Shown here: piece after piece, positions 45,233 through 58,124 of the stretch
Layout: each line of letters opens with the position of its first letter
Numbering within the stretch: the first letter of the stretch is position 1
DNA from: Pyrus communis
Taxonomy: Eukaryota; Streptophyta; Magnoliopsida; Rosales; Rosaceae
Length of the DNA: 64,000 nucleotides
Reading direction: 5' to 3'
NCBI RefSeq assembly: GCF_963583255.1
Contig: NC_084806.1
Span: 21,680,317 to 21,744,316, forward strand
Notes under the pieces: model-generated
The model's input: only the letters and a program-made list of their open reading frames with translations
What the model was told of the DNA's origin: nothing
Database searches by the model: none
Position numbers and translations under genes: made by a program

Positions 45233-46924
45233 AATACCCCCACACTTATCTTTTGCTAGTCCTCGAGCAAAACAAAACAAAAGAACACGAAACTAGACAA
45301 AACGAACAAAACACAACCTACACCTTCCAACAATCGTCTCACGGATTTCCAATGCACAAGACAAGTTAAAAATCATTATTCCCACAGATTTTAGCCATCT
45401 TGACACTTAAGTACATTCTTAATCATAGTCACCACATACTATTTCACAATTAAGCATTTAAAACCATGTTTTGAATGTAGTAACATGCCTTAGAGAATTT
45501 GCTCAAATCCTTACAAGATATGCTCTCGTTTTTCACACAGATTTTCTGACTACACACCCTAAACTAGTTATATGTGAGAAGATTGATGTAATCATAAAAA
45601 CGAACACTCACATATATGTATTTCAAAGGAAGCAATTTCTGGAGTTAATAAGCATGTTAAGATATGATCTCATGAATGGAATGCTACTACTTAGACGCGA
45701 GAACCAGTGATACCATATGCTCATACCAAGTTCAAACTCCACAAATTGAAATACACAACACTCAAGATAGAAGTCAAGGGTTGTAACGGGGCTTGGGGTA
45801 TGTGGATAACAAAGAAGGGATATGGAAAACAAAGGTTTTTAAAGAAATAGTGAGCAAAGCATTTGAATCAACTTAGAATTCACTTTTGAATGAAAACTCA
45901 ACTTTTGAACAAAAAGGGAGAATTTAGACAATTTACGCCCAGAATTGGTGTTTTGAAACCTTTCTTCAATCACTTATTCTTTCATTTTATTTTTTTTTTT
46001 CAAGCTCTTTTTTCTTTCTTTCTTTCTTTCTTTTCTCTTTTTTTTTCTTTTCTTTTGAATCTCAAAACATCAACACTTAAACATTCTCTCCCCCACACTT
46101 ATTTTCTTTCATAATGTAACTCAAAAGGAATTCAATTAAGTCATGCTCACTATCTTTTAAGAACAAGGGTGGGGATTGTCCTAAACTAGGCTAGGTGAGG
46201 AAAATGTGGGTAAACAAAGAATAAAGGCTAAACAAGGCTCAACGGGGTTAAAACTTACAACATATACGAAGTATGGGAAGTAAGGCTATTTGGCTATGGT
46301 GGTGGTCACTACACAACTTCTTCTTGAATATGTGTTATGCAAATCAATAACATGCTTTGAATGAAATGGGCATGAGTTCTAGCATTTGGAACTATATGAT
46401 AAAACGCCTTCTAAGTAGTAACCAAGCAAAGAATAATGAGATCATGCAACGACTTTAGAAAACAAGAAATCACAGATTATACTCTCCACCGAACGTTATA
46501 GGCTCAAGTCTCTCAGGGTTGTAGCGTTTGTTTGAGTTCCTTCCTTCAAGCATGTTACAAAAACGAATTTTTCTTTTATGATTGCATGTGAAGTCATACA
46601 TTATAACCATAACCAAGCATATACCAAGAGTAAATCAAACTTTTCTCTATGTTTATAACTCTTTCTAACCGTCATGCAATTATAAACCAAATCCTTATCA
46701 TTGTGTTGGAAGGTACCCTAAGACACAAACACACAAAAACGACTCAAAACACTCTTTTTAGGGTTTTTAAAACAAGTTTTTCAAATTTTTATGTGATTTT
46801 CGGAGTTATAAAACAAAACACACTAAAACACTCTAAAACAACTTAAAAACACCTTAAAACAGCAAGGAACAACATTTGAAGTTATGGGTGATAAAATCCC
46901 ACGAATTTGCATTAAATAAACTTA
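45233..46924 (-). mobile_element. Orphan internal fragment, R5-like then R4-like
   Basis: PPT and 3' internal sequence. The left part shares R5-specific variants (near 45385-45420 and 45650-45720), while the part near 46740-46820 shares R4-specific variants. It stops at 46924, just before the C tract, and is joined to R2's right LTR. It may include what is left of R2's own interior. Confidence 0.65.
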
Positions 46925-48689
46925 GAAACTGACTCGAAAACGTAAAATAAAGTTTAAAACACTAAACTAGACTCAAAGAATACAAAACTAAATGCTTAAA
47001 ACACTAAAACAAACCAAAAGATTCAAACAAGTTCAAAAGACTCAAAACTCTTAAAAACACAAACTAAATTGATTTCTAACTAATTTGACATTAAAGTAAA
47101 GGGGGATTTAGATTTTAACGAAATTAAACTAAATGAACAAATTGCAAATTAAAGCAGAATGTAAATATGAATGTGATGGAATTGAATGGATGAATGCTAG
47201 CTAAGGGGTTCATCTCCACACATGTTACACTTGCATAATAAAATGATTTCCAATTGCGTTTCAATAAATCATTAATTCTCAACACTCCAAGTTAATTAGA
47301 TCCGCTTAAATTAACCTTCAAATCTTCCTAACGTTATTGAATTGGATGGGTTAGCGCATACAACAATTCAAAACATTCCCCACAAGTCCCCTACATGATT
47401 GCATAATAGAGATACAAGCAAGAATCATTACGCTCTATGAAAATTATAAGTGTTGACGAGGCATTCGTTACTATGGAATACGCATGAAACTTATGCCAAG
47501 AATTTATTTAACGCGATTGTTTATAAGCAACCTCCACTACTTGTGAATATAAGTTCATAACGATTAGGTAAAAAATCACTTATATTCTAGCGTCATATTC
47601 ATGCATGAAAATTAAGCGCGCATTCTTAATAAACATACATAAATAAGTTATCAATCAAACGGTTAAACAAATTGAATCAACAACTTATGAAATGCAATTA
47701 GAAGTAATCAAATCAAAATGCAAGCATAAACATATATTTCGAATCACCCCCTAGCTAAGGGGGGGTTTAGTTCCTCATACAAAACAAAGAGAATTAAAAT
47801 TAAACATTGAAATCAAAGAAACACCTAAACATTCCAACAACTCAAACTTGAATTGTATGAACGTTTAGGCCCTCTTCTCTTCCTCTTTATTGTAGCATAA
47901 GGTCTAAGGATAGTTGGTTTGGGGGAATGGAAGTGTGGAATGGAGTGAGGAGTGATGGAAATGGAAAGATGGTTTTTGGATTTGTAGGGGAAGGGGGACT
48001 CACGGCAATGAGGGAATGGAAGTGTTTGTGGTGTGTTGTGTATGAAAATGAGATGTCCATGAATGAATGAATGCAAGGGTATTTATAGGAGTAGTGGAGG
48101 GAACATATGGCTATGTCATTTGTAGGTGAAGTAGGTGGATGTTGTAGGTGAAGTGGATGTTGTAGGTGAAGTAGGTGGATGTTGTAGGTGAAGTAGGTGG
48201 ATGATATGTTAAGTGATAAGTGATAAGTGATATGATATGTGGTTATGATATGATAAGTGGTTAAGTGGTGATGATAAGTGATAAGTGATAAGTGATATGA
48301 TATGTGGTGATGATAAGTGATAAGTGCATGTGGGTTAACTAATGAAGGAAATGCATGTGCAATGACAATGTGTTAGAATGGATGTGTGTTATGCCTGGCA
48401 TGATTGGGACTAGGAAAGGTTTAAATGTCCTAAAACTAAAGAGAACAAGGTTCCAACACTTTGGCTCCAATTAGGTCTTCAATTTCGTCCAACACTTTGG
48501 CTTCAAGCATAAGCTATCCGTCCTTAGCCCAAAAGTGCTCCAAAAGTCTCCAAAATGCATCTTTTTGCTCCTTTAGCCCTTTGGACCTACAAACACACGA
48601 AAATAGCTTAAAGTACTAAAATAACTAAAGAAACATAACGTAAATGTACGAGAACAAGCCATTTAAGTCGCATAAATATGCTCCTATCA
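46925..48689 (-). mobile_element. R2 right LTR, truncated by 111 bp
   Basis: It begins AAACTGACTCG, equal to position 16615 of R2's left LTR, and ends GCTCCTATCA followed by GGGCT. It matches the left LTR with few changes and is not interrupted at the R3 or R4 sites, showing that those inserted only into the left LTR. TATA box near 48070-48077. Confidence 0.85.
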
Positions 48690-49211
48690 GGGCTCCTACC
48701 AATTGAACATCAAACGCTCGTTGCCTTGGCGGGTGGAGCATTGGTGGACAAAACACCCATGGCTGCCAAGATCTTAATTGCTAATCGAGCGTTGAACGCT
48801 CAACAATACAAAGGAGTAGGCCAAAGAGGACCCCCACGGCAGCAAGTTCATGAGGTAAGTTCCATACCCGACATTCATTCACAATTAGCTAATCTTACTT
48901 CCATTGTGTCTCAGATGGCCGAAGGAATGAAGATGCAAGGACCAATTGTATGCGGAGTGTGTTCTATCCAAGGACATGCTTCTGAGAAATGCCCACAACT
49001 AATTGAAAATGGTGGATGGGAAAGCGCAAATGCAATTGGATTTCAAGGCCAAAACCAACCAAGGAACGATCCATATTCTAACACATATAATCCAGGTTGG
49101 AGAGACCACCCAAACTTCAAGTGAAGGGAGCCCCAACAACCACCACAACAAGGAGGCTTTAGACAACAACCCCCAGGTTTCTTCACTAAGCCATACGCAC
49201 CCATACATGCT
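48690..49211 (+). pseudogene. Outer gag gene, fragment 2 with CCHC zinc knuckle
   Basis: It continues the frame of 16318-16503. It shows GGALVDKTP and LIANRALNAQQY, then a CCHC zinc knuckle (CGVCSIQGHASEKC, spacing C-x2-C-x4-H-x4-C) and SNTYNPGWRDHPNFK. An in-frame TGA follows at 49122-49124, where relatives normally have Trp; the frame continues beyond it with EPQQPPQQGGF until the LTR at 49212. Zinc-knuckle gag binds element RNA in the virus-like particle. This is the only zinc knuckle in the window. Two single-base stops and two large insertions make it dead. Confidence 0.82.
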
Positions 49212-50552
49212 TGATAGGAGCATATTCATGCGACTTAAATGGCTTGTTCTCGTGCATTTACGTTATGTTTCTTTAGTTATTTTAGTCCTTTAAGCTATTT
49301 TCGTGTGTTTGTAGGTCCAAAGGGCTAAAGGAGCAAAAAGATGCATTTTGGAGACTTTTGGAGCACTTTTGGGCTAAGGATGGATAGCTTATGCTTGGCG
49401 CCAAAATGTTGGACGAAATTGAAGACCAAAGTGTTGGAACTTTGTTCCCTTTAGTTTTAGGACATTTAAACCTTTCAATTCCCTTATGCCGTGCATCTCC
49501 ACCTTTCTCCCAAAACCATACACATGCATTCATTATTCATTCCCTCACATGCTCCCATTACTTATCATCACCACTTATCACTTATCATAACCACATATCA
49601 TATCACTTATCATTCACCACTTATCACTTATCATATTATTAACCACTTATCACATCATAACCACATATCATATCACTTATCACTTATCACTTATCATCAT
49701 CACTTTAGCTTTAATTCACATGCACATTCACTCACCACAAACATTTCACATGCATACCTATTCCACAAATCAGCCACACATTCACACCTTTCTCCCTAAA
49801 ACCGTGCACATGCTATCACCATGCATCCACATGCACTTGTTCCCCTTTCATCATTCCCTTTATTCTTTCATCATTCCATCCACTCATTCATCAAACCACT
49901 CCCATCCATTTCATCATTGCAAACATTCAAACAAACACCACACAATGCCGTGGCTCCTCTCCCATTTCCAGATTTCCCCTTTGCATTTCCCCTTCATAAA
50001 TCAGCCACATGCACTTTAATCATTCAATCACACTAACACACATTCAATCTCCAACCTTTGCCGTGCATTACTCTTCAGATTTCCAACATTTCACATGCAT
50101 TCCATCTTTTAATATTAATCACATACACTTTCCAGCCATTCCACATGCCATTGTCATTCCACTTCATAACACATGCATCTTGGCAGATTTCACATGCACT
50201 CATGCACATTCACCTTAATCATTCACATAGCTTTAATTCACATGCAAACACATTGCATTACCATTCACCACCAGAAAATCACCATCATTGCCGTGAGTTT
50301 CATACACTTTCCAGCCATTCCACATGCCATTGTCATTCCACTTCATTTCACCTTGCATTTTCAGATTATTCCTTCATCATTGCACCACACATTCATTGCA
50401 CATGCTTTCACATTCAACATTCCAGAAATCCTCTCAAAACCGTGCATTCCCTTTCATTTCTGTCAACACACATGCAATTCCAACTTTCACATGCATCTTG
50501 GCAGATTTCACATGCACACACAAGCATTAGCACATGCAACCTAGCTGTCATG
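49212..50552 (+). mobile_element. Forward LTR inserted in outer gag, first piece
   Basis: It starts TGATAGGAGC. The bases before it (49207-49211, ATGCT) would be its target duplication. U3 is very long and CATGCA-rich with TTATCACT words (about 49555-49700). It is interrupted by S2 at 50552 and continues at 52468. The many Pro/His/Ser-rich frames here are repeat translations, not genes. Confidence 0.75.
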
Positions 50553-52467
50553 TGATAGGAGCATATTTATGCGACTTAAATGGCTTGTTCTCGTACATTT
50601 ACGTTATGTTTCTTTAGTTATTTTAGTACTTTAAGCTATTTTCGTGTGTTTGTAGGTCCAAAGGGCTAAAGGAGCAAAAAGATGCATTTTGGAGACTTTT
50701 GGAGCACTTTTGGGCTAAGGACGGATAGCTTATGCTTGAAGCCAAAGTGTTGGACGAAATTGAAGACCTAATTGGAGCCAAAGTGTTGGAACCTTGTTCT
50801 CTTTAGTTTTAGGACATTTAAACCTTTCCTAATCTCAATCATGCCATGCATAACACACATCCATTCTAACACATTGTCATTGCACATGCATTTCCTTCAT
50901 TAGTTAACCCACATGCACTTATCACTTATCATCACCACATATCATATCACTTAATCACTTATCACTTATCATCACCACTTAACCACTTATCATATCATAA
51001 CCACATATCATATCACTTATCACTTATTACTTCACCTACAACATCCACCCACTTCACCTACAACATCCACCCACTTCACCTACAACATCCACCTACTTCA
51101 CCTACAAATGACATAGCCATATGTTCCCTCCACTACTCCTATAAATACCCTTGCATTCATTCATTCATGGACATCTCATTTTCATACACAACACACCATT
51201 TTTCCATTTCCCTTGTAATCCAAACACCATTTTTCCATTTCCCTATTAATCCAAACACCACTCCCCAAACCATTCACACCATCAAACTATCCTTAGACCT
51301 TGTGCTACAACAACGAGGAAGAGAAGAGTGCCTAAACGTTCATACAATTCAAGTTTGAGTTGTTGGAATGTTTAGGTGTTTCTTTGATTTCAATGTTTAA
51401 ATTCAATTCTCTTTGTTTGTACGTATGAGGAATGGAAGAGAAGAGTGCCTAAACGTTCATACAATTCAAGTTTGAGTTGTTGGAATGTTTAGGTATTTCT
51501 TTGATTTCAAAGTTATAATAAACTAAACCCCCTTTAGCTAGGGGGTGATTCGAAATATATGTTTATGTTTGCATTTTGATTTGATTACTTCTAATTGCAT
51601 TTCATAAGTTGTTGATTCAATTTGTTTAACCGTTTGATTGATAACTTATTTATGTATGTTTATTAAGAATGCGCGCTTAATTTTCATGCATGAATATGAC
51701 GCTAGAATATAAGTGATTTTCACCTAATCGTTATGAACTTATATTCACAAGTAGTGGAGGTTGCTTATAAACAATCGCGTTAAATGAATTCTTGGCACGA
51801 GTTTCATGCTCATCATAGTAACGAATGCCTCGTCAACACTTATAGTTTTCATAATGCTTAATGATCTTTGATTGTATCTTTATTGTGCTGTTCACGTAAA
51901 GGACTTTTGGAGAATGTTGTGAATTGCGTTGCGCTAACCCATCCAATTCATTAACTTAAGGAAAACTTGACGGTTAATTTAAGCGGACCTAATTAACCCG
52001 GGGTGATGAGTTTCATAATTTATTGAAATGTAATTGGAAATCTTTTTATTATGCAAGTGTAACATGTGTGGAGATGAACCCCTTGGCTAGCATCCATTCA
52101 TCCATACTTTCATCATATTCATATTTACATATTTTTTATTCTGTCTAGTTTATTTAACTTGTTTCGTTATTTCAATTTTCGTATAAACTTAAATCCCCCT
52201 TTACTTTAATGTCAATTTAGTTAGAAATCATTTTAGTTTGTGTTTTTAAAAGCATTTTGAGTCTTTGGTTTGTCTTAGTGTTTTAAAGTTTAGTTTTACA
52301 TTCTTTGAGTCTAGTTTAGTGTTTTATATTGTGTTTTTACGTTTTTGAGTCAAATCCAAGTGATTAACAATCCCTCCTAATCCCCGGTCCAGAACGATCC
52401 CTACTTATACTTATACTACAATTGTCAAAAAGAGGGTTTAATTTGTGCGCGTATAAATCCCGCATCA
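50553..52467 (+). mobile_element. S2: solo LTR (1,915 bp)
   Basis: TGATAGGAGC to CCCGCATCA, flanked by TCATG at 50548-50552 and 52468-52472. U3 minisatellites about 50915-51110, TATA box near 51140-51147, two palindromes (from about 51331 and 51449), C/G hairpin near 51528-51546. No interior remains. Confidence 0.88.
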
Positions 52468-53269
52468 TCATGTTCCCCCCATTTCACCTATAAATACTCA
52501 TTCATTCATTCTCATTCAGGCACAATTCATTTCACAACAGAAATTGGTCCCTTGGGGCCGTGCCCTTCACAAAGTCCATCCATTCCATTCATACACTTCA
52601 TCCATTGCAGAAATGTAGACCATAAACCACCTTTGTGCCGTGAGTCTTCCCTTACAATCCAAACACCATCCTTCCATTTTCACCACTCCCCAAACCATTC
52701 ACACCATCAAACTATCCTTAGACCTTGTGCTACAATGAAGAGGAAGAGAAGAGTGCCTAAACGTTCATACAATTCAAGTTTGAGTTGTTGGAATGTTTAG
52801 GTGTTTCTTTGATTTCAATGTTTAATTTCAATACTCTTTGTTTTGTACGAATGAGGAATGGAAGAGAAGAGTGCCTAAACGTTCATACAATTCAAGTTTG
52901 AGTTGTTGGAATGTTTAGGTGTTTCTTTGATTCTCTTTGTTTTGTACCATGAGGAACTAAACCCCCTTGGTTAGGGGGTGATTCAAATATATGTTTATGC
53001 TTGCATTTTGATTTGATTACATCTAATTGCGTTTCATAAGTTGTGGATTCAATTTGTTTAACCGTTTGATTGATAACTTATTTATGTATGTTTATTGAGA
53101 GTGCACGCTTAATTTTCATGCATGAATATGACGCTAGAATATAAGTGAGTTTCACCTAATAGTTACGAACTTATATTCACAAGTAGTGGAGGTTGCTTAT
53201 AAACAATCGCGTTAAATAAATTCTTGGCATAAGTTTCATGCAATCATAGTAACGAATGCCTCGTCAACA
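52468..53269 (+). mobile_element. Forward LTR inserted in outer gag, second piece
   Basis: It resumes with TCATG, has a TATA box (TATAAATA near 52491-52498), palindrome repeats and the hairpin near 52961-52979, and is cut at 53269 (CAACA) by the next reverse LTR. Confidence 0.72.
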
Positions 53270-53749
53270 TGATGCGAGATTTATACGCACACAAATTAAA
53301 CCCTCTTTTCGTCAAATTGTAGTAAGTATATAAGTAGGGATCGTTCTGGACCGGGGATTAGGAGGGATTGTTAATCACTTGGATTTGACTCAAAAACGTA
53401 AAAACGTAATAATAAACACTAAGACAAACCAAAGACTCAAAATGCTTTTAAAAACACAAACTAAAATGATTTCTAACTAAATTGACATTAAAGTAAAGGG
53501 GGATTTAAGTTTATACGAAATTAAATTAAATGAACAAATTAAAACAGAATGTAAATATGAAATTGATGAAATAGAATGGATGAATGCTAGCTAAGGGGGT
53601 CATCTCCACATATGTTACACTTGCATAATAAAAAGATTTCCAATTACATTTCAATAAATTATGAATTCTCATCACCCCAAGTTAATTAGGTCCGCTTAAA
53701 TTAACCGTCAAGTTTTCCTTAAGTTAATGAATTGGATGGGTTAGCGCAA
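53270..53749 (-). mobile_element. Reverse LTR fragment, start of a further insertion
   Basis: It starts with the terminus TGATGCGAG after CAACA (53265-53269) and runs 480 bp to 53749, where a forward LTR begins after CGCAA. The rest lies beyond the window. Confidence 0.7.
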
Positions 53750-55738
53750 TGATAGGAGCATATTCATGCGACTTAAATAGCTTGTTCTCGTGCATTTACG
53801 TTATGTTTCTTTAGTTATTTTAGTAATTTAAGCTATTTTCGTGTGTTTGTAGGTCCAAAGGGCTAAAGGAGCAAAAAGATGCATTTTGGAAACTTTTGGA
53901 GCACTTTTGGGCTAAGGACAGATAGCTTATGCTTGAAGCCAAAGTGTTGGACGAAATTGAAGACCTAATTGAAGACCAAAGTGTTGGAACCTTGTTCCCT
54001 TTAGTTTTAGGACATTTAAACCTTTCCTTTATCCTTAGCCGTGCATAACATTCCAACATTCCACACTCCCACTTATCACACACCACATATCACTTACCAC
54101 TTATCATACACCACATATCACTTATCACATATCATTCACCACTTATCATATCATACACTCAATCACTTATCACATATCACTTATCACACACCACATATCA
54201 CTCATCACATATCATATCACTTATCATAACCACTTATCATTCATCAACACATGCATTCACATGTTTTCACAACCTACTTCACCTACAACATCCACCTACT
54301 TCACCTACAACATCCACTTACTTCACCTACTTCACCTACAACATCCACCTACTTCACCTACTTCACCTACAACATCCACCTACTTCACCTACAAATGACA
54401 TAGCCATATGTTCCCTCCACTACTCCTATAAATACCCTTGCATTCATTCATTCATGGATATCTCATTTTTCATACACAACACACCACAAACACTTCCCCT
54501 TAGAATACAAAACCGTGAGTCCCCCTTCCACTTCTCCTCCATTGCTCCCCATTCCACCACTTCTCATCCATTTCCATAATCCCCCAAACCTCACCTTAGA
54601 CCTTGTGCTACAACAACGAGGAAGAGAAGAGGACCTAAACGTTCATACAATTCAAGTTTGAGTTGTTGGAATGTTTAGGTGATTCTTTGATTTCAATGTT
54701 TCATTTTAATTCTCTTTGTGTTGTACGTATGAGGAATGGAAGAGAAGAGTGCCTAAACGTTCATACAATTCAAGTTTGAGTTGTTGGAATGTTTAGGCGT
54801 TTCTTTGATTTCAAAGATATGAGGAACTAAACCCCCTTTAGCTAGGGGGTGATTCGAAACTATGTTTATATTTGCAATATGAATTGATTAACTTTCGTTG
54901 GAATTTCATAAGTTGTGGATTCAATTTGTTTAACCGTTTGATTGATAACTTATTTATGAATGTTTATTAAGAATGCGCGCTTAATTTTCATGCATAAATA
55001 TGACGCTAGAATATAAGTGAATTTCACCTAATCGTTATGAGCTTATATTCACAAGTAGTGGAGGTTGCTTCTAAACAATCGCGTTAAATGAATTCTTGGC
55101 ATTAGTTTCATGCGTATTCCATAGTAACGAATGCCTCGTCAACACTTATAGTTTTCATGATGCTTAATGATCTTTGATTGTATCTTTATTGTGCTTTTCA
55201 CGTAAAGGACTTTTGGAGAATGTGGTGAATTGCGTTGCGCTAACCCATCCAATTCATTAACTTAAGGAGAACTTGACGGTTAATTTAAGCGGACCTAATT
55301 AACCCGGGGTGTTGAGTTTCATAATTTATCGAAAGACCAACTGAGAATCAATCTTGTATGCAAGTGTAACATGTATGGAGATGAACCCCTTAGCTAGCAT
55401 TCATCCATAAATTTCATATTTACATTCTGTCTAGTTTATTAACTTGTTTCGTTATTTCAATTTTCGTAAAACCTCAATCCCCCTTTTGCTTTAATGTTCA
55501 TTTTAGTTAGAATTCAATTTAGTTTGTGTTTTTAAAGCATTTTGAGTTTTTGGTTTGTCTTAGTGTTTTAAACTTTAATTTTGTAATCTTTGAGTCTAGT
55601 TTAGTGTTTTAAACTGTGTTTTTAAGTTTTTGAGTCAAATCCAAGTGATTAACAATCCCTCCTAATCCCCGGTCCAGAACGATCCCTACTTATACTTATA
55701 CTATAATTTGACGAAAAGAGGGTTTAATTTGTGTGCGT
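53750..55738 (+). mobile_element. Forward LTR, target of R6
   Basis: It starts TGATAGGAGC and is complete except for about 15 bases: it stops at GTGTGCGT (55738), where R6 enters. Its U3 is rich in TATCACTTATCA words (54070-54240) followed by ACTTCACCTACAACATCC units (54270-54392). TATA box near 54427-54434. Confidence 0.75.
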
Positions 55739-58124
55739 TGATGCGAGATTTATACGCACACAAATTAAACCCTCTTTTCGTCAAATTGTAGTATATGTAT
55801 AAGTAGGGATCGTTCTGGACCGGGGATTAGGAGGGATTGTTAATCACTTGGATTTGACTCAAAAAAACGTAAAAACACAAAATAAATGTATTTCTAACTA
55901 ATCTAACACTTTAAAATAAATGGGGGATTGGTTTTGGACGAAATTAAACTAAAATAGAAACTTGGAAACAAAACAGATTGTACAAACGAAATTGATGGAA
56001 TAGAATGAAGAAAAACTAGTTAGAGGGTTCCTTATCCACACATGAACATAAGCATATAATTTGACTCCCAGTTATGACTTCAACAAACGATGAATGACAA
56101 TGCTCCAAGTTAATTAGGTCCGCTTAAATTAACCTTCAGATTTCCCTAGATTCATTGGATTGAATGGGATACGCATTACAACCAAATTATTCCTAATCAA
56201 AGTCTCTCACATGGAATACGCATGATAGAGACATTCAACAAAGATCATTAAGTTCAACGGAAATCATAAACATTGACTAGGCATTCATAACTATGGAATA
56301 CGCATGTTAATCCAGCCTAGGGTTTACTAAACACAATCGTGACTAGCGATTTTTACTACTCATGAATATAAGTTCATAACGATTAGGTGAAATTCCCTTA
56401 TATCCTAGCATCAAATCTTAGGCATGCAAATTAAGTGTCGACCCTCAACCCACATACATAAACAAGTTCTTAATCAAAACAGAAAAGTAACCCACATCTA
56501 AAGTTCATGAATTCATAACTGGAGTAAATCAAATCATAACCAACATATGTCCATGGCTTCAAATTCGCCTCTAACTAAAAAGAAATTAGTTTCACATGTT
56601 TAACATAATTGAATAACAATTTAAATTAAACATGAAAACAGAAACAAGAAAAGAAAGAACAAATGGATGGAAAGTTAGCTACGGGGTTCATCTCCACATA
56701 TGTTATACTTGCATAATAAAACGATTTCCAATTGCATTTCAACAAATCATTAATTCTCAACGCCCCGGGTCAATTAGGTCCGCTTAAATTAACCGTCAAG
56801 TTTTCCTTAAGTTAATGAATTGGATGGGTTAGCGCAACGCAATTCACAACATTCTCCAAAAGTCCTTTACGTGAAAAGCACAATAAAGATACAATCAAAG
56901 ATCATTAAGCATCATGAAAACTTTAAGTGTTGACGAGGCATTCGTTACTATGGACTACGCATGAAACTTATGCCAAGAATTTATTTAACGCGATTGTTTA
57001 TAAGCAACCTCCACTACTTGTGAATATAAGTTCGTAACTATTAGGTGAAACTCACTTATATTCTAGCGTCATATTGATGCATGAAAATTAAGCGCGCACT
57101 CTTAATAAACATTCATAAATAAGTTATCAATCAAACGGTTAAACAAATTGAACCACAACTTATGAAACGCAATTAGAATTAATCAAATCATATTACAAAC
57201 ATAAACATAATTTCGAATCACCCCCAAGCTAAAGGGGGGTTTAGTTCCTCATACAAAACAAAGAGAATTGAAATTAAACATTGAAATCAAAGAAACGCCT
57301 AAACATTCCAACAACTCAAACTTGAATTGTATGAACGTTTAGGCCCTCTTCTCTTCCTCTTTATTGTAGCATAAGGTCTAGGGATAATTGGTTTGGGGGA
57401 TGGAAGTGTGGAATGGAAAAATGGTGTTTGGATTATAAGGGGAGAGATGGGAAGCTCACGGCTAGGGAAGGGAGAATGTGTTTGTAATGTGTTGTGTATG
57501 AAAATGAGATGTCCATGAATGAATGAATGCAAGGGTATTTATAGGAGTAGTGGAGGGAACATATGGCTATGTCATTTGTAGGTGAAGTAGGTGGATGTTG
57601 TAGGTGAAGTGGATGTTGTAGGTGAAGTAGGTGGATGATATGTTAAGTGATAAGTGATAAGTGATATGATATGTGGTTATAATATGATAAGTGGTTAAGT
57701 GGTGATGATAAGTGATAAGTGATTAAGTGATATGATATGTGGTGATGATAAGTGATAAGTGCATGTGGGTTAACTAATGAAGGAAATGCATGTGCAATGA
57801 CAATGTGTTAGAATGGATGTGTGTTATGCATGGCATGATTGGGATTAGGAAAGGTTTAAATGTCCTAAAACTAAAGAGAACAAGGTTCCAACACTTTGGC
57901 TCCAATTAGGTCTTCAATTTCGTCCAACACTTGGGCTTCAAGCATAAGCTATCCGTCCTTAGCCCAAAAGTGCTCCAAAAGTCTCCAAAATGCATCTTTT
58001 TGCTCCTTTAGCCCTTTGGACCTACAAACACACGAAAATAGCTTAAAGTACTAAAATAACTAAAGAAACATAACGTAAATGTACGAGAACAAGCCATTTA
58101 AGTCGCATAAATATGCTCCTATCA
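55739..58124 (-). mobile_element. R6 left (3') LTR, 2,386 bp
   Basis: Long duplicated-domain type like R4's LTR, but with U3 minisatellites like R3's. TATA box at 57536-57543. Confidence 0.87.

Larger units (their letters stand above)
16504..48689 (-). mobile_element. R2: 32.2-kb composite insertion flanked by GGGCT
   Basis: The left end TGATGCGAGATT (16504) and right end GCTCCTATCA (48689) are the two LTR termini of one reverse-oriented element. GGGCT occurs at 16499-16503 and 48690-48694, and the gag frame is continuous across the gap. R2's left LTR has been invaded by R3 and R4. Its right LTR lacks its first 111 bp. Its own PBS and most of its interior are lost or replaced by recombined sequence. 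Confidence 0.85.

Noticed and set aside
49491..50555. Several Pro/His/Ser-rich frames of 65-165 codons
   Set aside because: CATGCA- and TTATCA-rich LTR U3 sequence open in several frames at once; no domain, not shared as protein with other LTRs.
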